Shown: piece after piece, positions 1 to 6,129 of the stretch | Position numbering within the stretch: position 1 is the first letter of the stretch | Layout of the letters: every line of letters begins with the position of its first letter | NCBI GenBank assembly: GCA_022241475.1 | Contig: JAKOMT010000011.1 | Coordinates: forward strand, 81,732 to 92,197 | Length of the DNA: 10,466 bases | Origin: Microvirga sp. | GTDB taxonomy: Bacteria; Pseudomonadota; Alphaproteobacteria; Rhizobiales; Beijerinckiaceae | Direction of reading: 5' to 3' | Program-made: the position numbers and the translations under genes | Notes under the pieces: generated by a model | Told to the model about the DNA's origin: nothing | Seen by the model: the letters and a program-made list of their open reading frames with translations, nothing else | Databases searched by the model: none

Positions 1-148
1 CGACGGGCTGCAGGGTCGCCCAGCGCCCGAGCATGATCGTCGAGGGCGGCGTCACGGCGATGTAGAGCGCGCTCAGGGCGACGAAGCCCGCCCCGACGAG
101 GAGAATCGCCTTGAGCGCCAAACGCAGGATCGAAACGATGGGACCCAG
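1..148 (-). CDS. mtgA: Monofunctional biosynthetic peptidoglycan transglycosylase, N-terminal fragment
   Basis: The gene runs off the left edge; 49 codons are visible. The translation has one hydrophobic segment (about residues 4-30, LRLALKAILLVGAGFVALSA), then the motif TPPSTIMLGRW. That arrangement, a single N-terminal helix followed by PPSTxMLxRW, is characteristic of MtgA, the GT51 enzyme that polymerises lipid II into glycan strands at the outer face of the inner membrane. The catalytic domain is outside the window, so activity cannot be judged. The start is uncertain because no ATG exists in this frame. I place it at CTG (146-148), five bases after a good GGAGG on the minus strand (154-158). 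An alternative is GTG at 215-217, without a clear ribosome binding site and with a low-complexity extension. The gene diverges from ispA. The family call rests on a short stretch. Confidence 0.72.
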   Translation of the reverse strand, partial: MGPIVSILRLALKAILLVGAGFVALSALYIAVTPPSTIMLGRWATLQPV

Positions 149-165
149 TATCGCCTCCGTCTGTA

Positions 166-199
166 GCCGGCTCCGCCGGGCGGACGCCGGGCCTCCGGC
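166..199. repeat. Two small adjacent GC-rich hairpins between mtgA and ispA
   Basis: Two perfect 5-bp inverted repeats lie next to each other: CCGGC-TCC-GCCGG (167-179) and GCCGG-GCCT-CCGGC (186-199). The outer arms GCCGG (166-170) and CCGGC (195-199) are also complementary, so a single longer cruciform is possible. They sit in the 105-bp divergent intergenic region. Such motifs arise often by chance in DNA this rich in GC, and neither is followed by a T-run, so they are not terminators. They could be an operator or the remnant of a palindromic repeat family; nothing in the sequence decides this. Confidence 0.4.
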
Positions 200-253
200 A
201 CACTTGACCGGAAGCACGCTTTGCTGCAACCGAAAGCGTGAGGATTTCCACGT

Positions 254-1180
254 ATGACCGACGCCGCTAACCCCTTCGCCCGGCGACTTCGCGACTGCGC
301 GGAGCGTATCGAGACCCTCCTCGCACGGTTGCTCGACGACGCGCCGGGCGAGGGCGAGATCGCGCGTCCGCCACGCCTGATGGCGGCGATGCGCCACGCC
401 GCGCTCGAAGGCGGCAAGCGGCTGCGGCCGTTTCTCGCCGTCGAGGCGGCGCGCCTTTTCGGAGTCGAGGGCGAGGGACCGCTGCGCGCGGGCGCGGCGA
501 TCGAACTGGTGCATTGCTATTCACTCGTCCACGACGATCTTCCGGCGATGGACGACGACGATCTGCGTCGCGGTCGGCCGACGGTCCACAAGGCTTACGA
601 CGAAGCCACCGCCATCCTCGTCGGCGACGCGCTTCAGACGCTCGCCTTCGAGGTTCTGGCCGGCGAGGAGACCCACGCCGACGCCGCCATCCGCGCGGCG
701 CTGACGCTGGGGCTCGCGCGCTCGTCCGGGCTCGGCGGCATGGTGGGCGGGCAGATGCTCGATCTGGCGGCGGAAGGGCGCTACGGCGCGCGCGTCCTCG
801 CGACCGACGAAATCCGAACGCTTCAGGCGATGAAGACCGGCGCCATCCTCGCCTTTTCCGCCGAGGCGGGAGCGATCGCCGCCGCAGCGGGGGCGGAGGA
901 CCGCGCCCGGCTTCTGGCCTATGGCCGCGCGCTCGGCGCGGCCTTCCAGATCGCCGACGACATTCTGGACCGCGAGGCGAGCGCGCAGGAGCTCGGCAAG
1001 GCCGTCGGCAAGGACGCCGATCGTGGCAAGGGCACCCTCGTGGACGCGCTCGGCGTCGAGGGCGCGCGGCGCGAATGCGACCGGCTCGTGGCGGCGGCGG
1101 AAGCCGCGCTCGCGCCCTACGGCGAGAAGGCGGCGATCCTCGTCGACGCCGCGCGGTTCACCGTCGCGCGCCGCAGCTGA
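254..1180 (+). CDS. ispA: Farnesyl diphosphate synthase / short-chain (E)-prenyl diphosphate synthase
   Basis: The 308-residue product is a full-length trans-isoprenyl diphosphate synthase. It condenses dimethylallyl or geranyl diphosphate with isopentenyl diphosphate, giving the C15 precursor for undecaprenyl phosphate, quinones and hopanoids; the enzyme is cytosolic. Visible motifs are GGKRLRP (53-59, isopentenyl diphosphate binding), the first Asp-rich motif DDLPAMD (94-100) preceded by H93, GGQMLDL (166-172), KTG (194-196) and the second Asp-rich motif in QIADDILD (232-239). The extra residues between the paired aspartates of the first motif (DDxxxxD) are typical of bacterial IspA. Chain length (C15 rather than C10 or C20) is inferred from overall similarity, not proven. 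The ATG at 254 follows GAGGA (240-244) at nine bases. A TTGACC (204-209) could be a -35 box, but no convincing -10 follows. Its stop codon directly abuts that of phhB on the other strand. Confidence 0.95.
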   Translation: MTDAANPFARRLRDCAERIETLLARLLDDAPGEGEIARPPRLMAAMRHAALEGGKRLRPFLAVEAARLFGVEGEGPLRAGAAIELVHCYSLVHDDLPAMDDDDLRRGRPTVHKAYDEATAILVGDALQTLAFEVLAGEETHADAAIRAALTLGLARSSGLGGMVGGQMLDLAAEGRYGARVLATDEIRTLQAMKTGAILAFSAEAGAIAAAAGAEDRARLLAYGRALGAAFQIADDILDREASAQELGKAVGKDADRGKGTLVDALGVEGARRECDRLVAAAEAALAPYGEKAAILVDAARFTVARRS

Positions 1181-1477
1181 TCACCGCGCCGTGAGCCGGT
1201 CCATCGCTTTCGCCAGCGTCGCGTCGCGCTCGGTCAATCCGTCGGCGTCGTGCGTCGTCAAGGTCACTTCGACGGTCTTGTAGACGTTGTGCCATTCGGG
1301 ATGGTGATCGAGCTTCTCGGCGAGCATCGCGATCTTGGTCATCCAGCCGAAGGCCTCGACGAAATCGGAGAAGATGAACGTCTTCCGGATCGCGTCCCGG
1401 CCCTCCAGCACGGTCCAGCCCTGGAGACCGGCCAGGAGATCGGCGCGCTGCGCCTCGGTGAGTTTCTCGATCGTCAT
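1181..1477 (-). CDS. phhB: 4a-hydroxytetrahydrobiopterin dehydratase (pterin-4a-carbinolamine dehydratase)
   Basis: The 98-residue product has the usual length and the whole PCD signature: EKLDHHPEW (54-62), Y66, V69 and [11 protein letters not shown] (75-85). The two histidines of HHP (58-59) and H76 are the catalytic histidines of the family. The enzyme dehydrates 4a-hydroxytetrahydropterin after aromatic amino-acid hydroxylation, allowing cofactor recycling; the classical partner, phenylalanine hydroxylase, is not in this window. Some bacterial PCD-like proteins are proposed to act in molybdopterin metabolism, so the partner is open. The ATG is preceded by GGGAG on the minus strand (1485-1489). 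It lies 33 bp downstream of thpR on the same strand and probably shares its transcript. Its TGA is back-to-back with the ispA TGA, leaving no intergenic base and no room for a conventional terminator between the two genes. Confidence 0.93.
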   Translation of the reverse strand: MTIEKLTEAQRADLLAGLQGWTVLEGRDAIRKTFIFSDFVEAFGWMTKIAMLAEKLDHHPEWHNVYKTVEVTLTTHDADGLTERDATLAKAMDRLTAR

Positions 1478-1510
1478 GATTGCTCCCTGCGGGGTCGGTG
1501 GCGGGCGCTC

Positions 1511-2071
1511 TCAACGGAGAGCGAGGGCGGCGGCGCCCGCGAAAGGATACACGGCTTCGACGAGATAGGGGCCGCCGCCGACGAGGTCTCGCGCGGAAAA
1601 CAGCGCGACGTGGTCGGCCTCGAAGCCGAAGCTGATGAATCGTCCGCGCCCCGCGATCAGCGCAGCCACGTCGCGGGGGTCCACATGGCGCAGACGCGCC
1701 AGCGTGACGTGCGGAACGAACTTGCGACGCTCCGGCTCGATCCCGGCGCGCCTGAGCGCCCGTTCGATTTCGGCCTGGAGCTCCGCCAGCGCCCGGTCGG
1801 GACGCGCCCTGGCGATCAGCGCGTGGGGTCTGTCGCCTCCGAAGGTGTCGAGCGCGTCGAAGGTGACCGGGATCGCCGGACGCGCGCGGATTTCGGCGAG
1901 CGCCGCGTCGACGTCGTTCGCCGTCGCGCGATCCACGTCGCCGATGAAGCGCAAGGTGAGATGATAGTTGGCCGGATCGACGAAGCGCCCTCCGGGAAGG
2001 CCGCCGCGCAGCCAGGAGAGCTTCTCGACGGCATCGGGTGGAATCTCCAACCCGGCGAACAAGCGTGGCAT
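1511..2071 (-). CDS. thpR: RNA 2',3'-cyclic phosphodiesterase (2'-5' RNA ligase family)
   Basis: The 186-residue product belongs to the two-histidine phosphoesterase (2H) superfamily. Both signature motifs are intact: HLTL (H37, T39) after PANY and HVTL (H121, T123) after FVP, spaced as in ThpR/LigT. The N-terminus MPRLFAGLEIP is also typical. Family members open 2',3'-cyclic phosphates of RNA to 2'-phosphates and can join tRNA halves with a 2'-5' bond in vitro; the physiological role is unsettled. The protein should be cytosolic, having no signal peptide or membrane segment. The ATG follows GGGAGG on the minus strand (2078-2083). It is the first gene of a probable two-gene transcript with phhB. 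It diverges from the DUF2336 gene across about 220 bp. Confidence 0.94.
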   Translation of the reverse strand: MPRLFAGLEIPPDAVEKLSWLRGGLPGGRFVDPANYHLTLRFIGDVDRATANDVDAALAEIRARPAIPVTFDALDTFGGDRPHALIARARPDRALAELQAEIERALRRAGIEPERRKFVPHVTLARLRHVDPRDVAALIAGRGRFISFGFEADHVALFSARDLVGGGPYLVEAVYPFAGAAALALR

Positions 2072-2230
2072 CCGCGCCTCCCGTCGTTCTTACGCGGACC
2101 ATTGTCGCCCGGGATCCTGCGAACGCAAGCGCCGCCGCCGGGAGAGGGCGCGTCTTCAACAGCCATCGGCTCGATCGGCCGAGAAACGGCGGAAAAAGGG
2201 CGTGATCGGGCCTCCGGGTCGCGAGTCCGG

Positions 2231-2244
2231 TTCATTTTTATGAA
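2231..2244. repeat. AT-rich inverted repeat in the thpR/DUF2336 divergent region
   Basis: TTCAT-TTTT-ATGAA is a perfect 5-bp inverted repeat with a four-T spacer. It stands out as one of the few AT-rich spots in the 220-bp divergent region (2072-2292), where promoters for both genes must lie. It could be an operator half-site pair or simply part of an AT-rich promoter. I could not assign a convincing -35/-10 pair. The rest of the divergent region shows nothing I can name. Confidence 0.35.
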
Positions 2245-2266
2245 ACGCATTTGTGCCTAACGTATC

Positions 2267-2295
2267 GGAAGGTTTGTAACAATGGTTGATTGATG
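2267..2295 (+). promoter_or_regulatory. Ribosome binding site and three-codon upstream ORF overlapping the DUF2336 start
   Basis: GGAAGG (2267-2272) is nine bases before an ATG at 2282, which opens a minimal ORF: ATG GTT GAT TGA (Met-Val-Asp-stop, 2282-2293). The last A of its TGA is the first base of the ATG of the DUF2336 gene (2293-2295), giving a TGATG overlap. The ribosome binding site is well placed for the small ORF but about 20 bases from the DUF2336 ATG, which has no better site of its own. This suggests start by coupling or re-initiation. A TTG at 2290, in frame with the gene, is another possible start. Confidence 0.45.
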
Positions 2296-3555
2296 GCGGC
2301 CGCCGAATCCATGCTGGACGATATCGAGGGCGCGATCGCCAGGGCGGACGCCCGGCGTCGCCGCTCGATGCTCAGACAGATCACGAATCTGTTCGTCGAG
2401 CATGCGCGCCGGCTGGACGAGGACGTCATCGGCGCGTTCGACGACATCATGATGAGCCTCGCCGCGGACGTGGATTTCCGCGTCCGCCACGCCGTCTCGG
2501 AGCGCCTCGCCGATCTGCCCACGGCGCCGTTCAGGGTCGTTCGCGATTTCGCCTTCGACGACGCGTACGAGGTGGCGACGCCCGTTCTCATGCGCTCGCC
2601 GCGCCTGTGCGACGAGGATCTCGTTCTCGTGGTGCAGACCAAGAGCGCCATGCACGTTCTCGCCGTCGCCCGTCGGCCGACCCTATCCGAGCGCGTGACG
2701 GATTCGATCATCGCCCGAAACGAGACCGACCCCCTGCGCGCGCTCGCGGTCAACGAGGGCGCCCTGTTCTCCGAAGAAGGCTTCGCCGCGCTGATGCGCC
2801 GCTCGCAGGACGACGAGGAGATCCAGCAGGCGCTGAGCTATCGCGGCGAACTGACCCCGGAGCAGGCGACGGCGCTCGCCGACGCCGTGCGCGACAAGAC
2901 GCGCCGGAGCCTCGTCGACGAACTCGGCGAGCGGATGGAATCGGCGATCGACGCGGTCATCGCCGACTTGCAGAAGAAATTCGTCCCCGATCGCGGCCGC
3001 GAGCTGATGCCGGCCGATCTGGAGATGGCGCGGCAGTTCGTTGCGGCCCGCGTCAAGGACCAGGGCATCACCGATTCCGAAATGGGGCAGTGGATCAAAC
3101 GCAACCGGATGGAGGACGTCCTCGCCGCGATCGCGAGCATCATCGGGATCGACATCGGCAAGGTGGTCAACGCCTTCTACGCCCCGCGCTTCGACGCGAT
3201 CCTCTTCTGCGCCTCGGCGGCGGGAATGAGCTGGGGTAATTTCAAATCGCTCCTCGCCAAGCGCAGCGCGCGCCAGCCCTCGATGGAGCTGCTCGAAGAA
3301 GCCTACAACGTGTTCCAGCGCCTCAAGCCCGACACCGCCAAGCGCGTGGTCCGGTTCGCGGTCTCGCGCGGGCGGCCGGTCCCCGTCGCGGCGCGCAAGC
3401 CGAAGATCGCCGCCCCGGCCGAGCCGGAAAAGAGCCACGCCGCGAGCCGCGCCGCGCCTGCCCCGTCGGTCGAGACGGCCTCACGCCCCGAGACCGGACT
3501 CGCCGGAGCGGCGCTCGCCGCCGGAGAGGCCCTGAAGCGGCGCTTCTGGGGCTGA
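2293..3555 (+). CDS. DUF2336 domain-containing protein of unknown function
   Basis: The 420-residue product resembles the DUF2336 family (COG5330 type), found mainly in alphaproteobacteria and without an assigned biochemical role that I know of. Most of the chain (about 1-355) is helical, charged and Leu/Ala-rich, with regularly spaced helices such as FRVRHAVSERLADLP, which looks HEAT-like and suggests a protein-binding scaffold. A low-complexity Ala/Pro/Glu linker (about 359-400) follows, and the chain ends in a short amphipathic tail, GLAGAALAAGEALKRRFWG. No signal peptide, transmembrane helix or catalytic motif is evident, so it is probably cytosolic. I chose ATG 2293 over TTG 2290; either start may be reached through the overlapping three-codon ORF. 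It stands alone on this strand and converges on the aldo/keto reductase gene with 19 bp between stops. The family call is by sequence impression. Confidence 0.8.
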   Translation: MAAAESMLDDIEGAIARADARRRRSMLRQITNLFVEHARRLDEDVIGAFDDIMMSLAADVDFRVRHAVSERLADLPTAPFRVVRDFAFDDAYEVATPVLMRSPRLCDEDLVLVVQTKSAMHVLAVARRPTLSERVTDSIIARNETDPLRALAVNEGALFSEEGFAALMRRSQDDEEIQQALSYRGELTPEQATALADAVRDKTRRSLVDELGERMESAIDAVIADLQKKFVPDRGRELMPADLEMARQFVAARVKDQGITDSEMGQWIKRNRMEDVLAAIASIIGIDIGKVVNAFYAPRFDAILFCASAAGMSWGNFKSLLAKRSARQPSMELLEEAYNVFQRLKPDTAKRVVRFAVSRGRPVPVAARKPKIAAPAEPEKSHAASRAAPAPSVETASRPETGLAGAALAAGEALKRRFWG

Positions 3556-3574
3556 GAGGCCCGGCGTCGCGCGG

Positions 3575-4621
3575 TCAGGGGCACGGATTGCAGTGTTCGA
3601 GATGGATGGCGTCGATGCGCGCCTCCAGTTCGGGCGTGATCGCGACCTCGATCGAGGCCACGTTCGTCTCGAGCTGGGCGAGCGTGGTCGCCCCGATGAT
3701 GTTCGACGTCACGAAAGGCCGTGAATTCACGAAGGCCAGCGCCATCTGGGCGGGATCGAGGCCGAATTCGCGCGCCAGCGCCACGTATTTCGCGAAGGCC
3801 TCGTCGGCCCCGGGCTTCTCGTAGCGCTGAAGCCGGTTGAAGAGGGCCTTGCGCGAGCCCGGCGGAACGGCGCCGTCCGCGTATTTGCCGGTGAGATACC
3901 CCTGCGCCAGCGGCGAATAGGCGAGCAGACCGACATCCTCGCGCAACGCCACTTCGGCGAGGTTGATCTCGAAGGTCCGGTTCGCGAGCGAATAGGCGTT
4001 CTGGATCGATTGAGGCCGCGGCGCGCCCGAGACCTCCGCATGATGCACGTAGCGCATGGTCCCCCAGGCGCTCTCGTTGGACAGCCCGTAATGCCTGATC
4101 TTGCCGGCTTTCACGAGCTCTGCGAGGACGTCGAGGGTCGTTTCGATGGGGTGCTCGGGCCCCTCGCACTTGCGAAAGATCGTCGCGTTCGAGCCGAAGG
4201 CCGACACCGGCCGGTCGGGCCAGTGGATCTGGTAGAGGTCGATATAGTCGGTGCGCAGCCGCTTCAGGCTCTTCTCGACGGCCTCATGGATCTGCGCGCG
4301 GGAGAGCTCCGCGGGCGAGCCGTCGTCGCGAAACCACGTGTTCACCGAGCGGCCGACGACTTTCGTCGCGAGGATCACCTTGTCGCGGGCTCCGCGCGCG
4401 GAAAACCAGGAGCCGATGATCCGCTCCGTCGCCCCTTGCGTCTCCGCCTTAGGCGGGATGGCGTAGAGTTCGGCGGTGTCGAAGAAATTGATCCCGCGAT
4501 CGAGCGCGAAATCCATCTGGGCGTGGCCTTCGGCTTCGGTGTTCTGTTCGCCATAGGTCATCGTGCCGAGGCAAATGGCGCTGACGGTCAGGCCGGTGCG
4601 GCCGAGCGGACGGTATTCCAT
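3575..4621 (-). CDS. tas: Tas-type NADP(H)-dependent aldo/keto reductase
   Basis: The 348-residue product is a cytosolic TIM-barrel aldo/keto reductase using NADPH. The catalytic tetrad is visible as D48 (INFFDTAELY), Y53, K87 (ILATKV) and H133 (YQIHWP). The N-terminal GLGTMTYGEQN-like block, the PPKAETQGATE stretch (57-66) and the ending IDAIHLEHCNPCP match the Tas subgroup of Escherichia coli (346 residues). These features set it apart from general YajO/YghZ reductases. Tas was found as a suppressor of tyrosine auxotrophy in starved cells; its natural substrate is unknown, so the reaction is reported only as carbonyl reduction. The start fits the family N-terminus (MEYRPLGRTGL), but the ribosome binding site is weak: only GGA about ten bases upstream. 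It lies 38 bp downstream of tesA on the same strand and is probably co-transcribed, though no functional link is apparent. Confidence 0.93.
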   Translation of the reverse strand: MEYRPLGRTGLTVSAICLGTMTYGEQNTEAEGHAQMDFALDRGINFFDTAELYAIPPKAETQGATERIIGSWFSARGARDKVILATKVVGRSVNTWFRDDGSPAELSRAQIHEAVEKSLKRLRTDYIDLYQIHWPDRPVSAFGSNATIFRKCEGPEHPIETTLDVLAELVKAGKIRHYGLSNESAWGTMRYVHHAEVSGAPRPQSIQNAYSLANRTFEINLAEVALREDVGLLAYSPLAQGYLTGKYADGAVPPGSRKALFNRLQRYEKPGADEAFAKYVALAREFGLDPAQMALAFVNSRPFVTSNIIGATTLAQLETNVASIEVAITPELEARIDAIHLEHCNPCP

Positions 4622-4659
4622 GGGGGAGAGATCCGAACTGGGAGGGCGCGACGGCGCCG

Positions 4660-5322
4660 TTACGAAGCGGACAGGCTCGCGATGAAAGCCTCGACCGTCG
4701 GTAACATGCGCTCGACCATGATCGCCACCCCCTCGGCGTTGGGATGGATGCCGTCGTCGAGGTTCAACGCCGCCTCGCCGGCGACCCCGTCGAGGAAGAA
4801 CGGATACAGCCCGACCCCGTGCCGGGCGGCGAGCGCCGGATAGATTCCGTCGAATCGCTCGACATATTGCGGACCGAGATTGCGACCGGCCATCATCCCG
4901 GCCAGGAGCACGCCCAAGCCGCGATCCCTGAGCCGCGCGACGATGGTCTCGAGAGCCTGTTCGGTGATGCCCGGATCGAGGCCGCGCAGCATGTCGTTGG
5001 CGCCGAGCGCGACGATCACCCCGTCCGCCTCGTCGGGGACGGACCAGTCGAGCCTGTCGCGCCCGCCCGAGGCCGTGTCGCCCGAAACGCCGGCGTTGAT
5101 CACGTTCACGTGATGCCCGCGCTGGCGCAGCGCCGCCTCCAGCTGATTGGGGAAGGAATCCGACGCCGGCAGGCCGTAGCCCGCCGTGAGGCTATCCCCC
5201 AGAGCCACGATCGTGAGGGCCTCGTCGGCCCGGGCGACGTCGCCGGAGCGAGACGCTCCGACGGCGGCGAGGGCGAGGGCGAGAAAGACGAGGCGGCGAA
5301 ACGGGCCGGGCTGGCGGGACAC
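4660..5322 (-). CDS. tesA: Secreted SGNH hydrolase, TesA/arylesterase family
   Basis: The 220-residue product has a signal peptide: MSRQPGPFRR, a hydrophobic core (11-23, LVFLALALAAVGA) and a likely cleavage after ARA (30-32). The mature part holds all SGNH blocks: GDSLTAGYG with nucleophile S44, G81 in GVSGDT, GAND (107-110, with N109), and DGIHPN with D190 and H193. Relatives hydrolyse acyl-CoA, lysophospholipids or aryl esters in the periplasm; specificity cannot be read from sequence. I chose the GTG at 5320-5322 because GGGAG (5330-5334) lies seven bases upstream and the length then fits the family. An in-frame ATG at 5400 would add 26 Arg/Ser-rich residues before the signal peptide. It diverges from ybbA-ybbP across 84 bp, as in E. 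coli, suggesting joint function and possibly shared regulation. Confidence 0.93.
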   Translation of the reverse strand: MSRQPGPFRRLVFLALALAAVGASRSGDVARADEALTIVALGDSLTAGYGLPASDSFPNQLEAALRQRGHHVNVINAGVSGDTASGGRDRLDWSVPDEADGVIVALGANDMLRGLDPGITEQALETIVARLRDRGLGVLLAGMMAGRNLGPQYVERFDGIYPALAARHGVGLYPFFLDGVAGEAALNLDDGIHPNAEGVAIMVERMLPTVEAFIASLSAS

Positions 5323-5329
5323 GCGTAAA

Positions 5330-5334
5330 CTCCC
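5330..5334 (-). promoter_or_regulatory. Ribosome binding site fixing the tesA GTG start
   Basis: On the minus strand this reads GGGAG, seven bases before the GTG at 5322-5320. It is the only good site in the region and is what moves the tesA start from the upstream ATG (5400) to the GTG. The remaining 70 bp up to ybbA must hold promoters for both divergent genes, but I cannot recognise clear -35/-10 pairs there. Confidence 0.7.
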
Positions 5335-5406
5335 ATATGACTGGCGACGGCGGCGCAACGCGCCACTTCCGCAAAGATTGCTGACACTAAGATTGGACAT
5401 CCCCGC

Positions 5407-6123
<717 letters not shown>

Positions 6124-6129
6124 GCCGTC

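Noticed and set aside
1158..2159. Long minus-strand frame across phhB and thpR, and a plus-strand frame at 1250-2260
   Set aside because: Both overlap two genes with complete catalytic motifs, and their own translations are Arg-rich without recognisable domains.
2242..2265. Possible EcfG-type (GGAAC/CGTT) stress promoter before the DUF2336 gene
   Set aside because: GAAAC and CGTA/GTA only partly match the two boxes, and the spacing of about 14-15 bp is shorter than the usual 16-17.
2286..3438. Alternative frames over the DUF2336 gene on both strands
   Set aside because: Their composition is Arg/His/Gly-rich and no domain is seen, while the DUF2336 frame has the expected codon bias.
5323..5400. 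ATG at 5400 as the tesA start
   Set aside because: It would put 26 Arg/Ser-rich residues before the signal peptide and has only a GC stretch directly against the ATG, not a spaced binding site.
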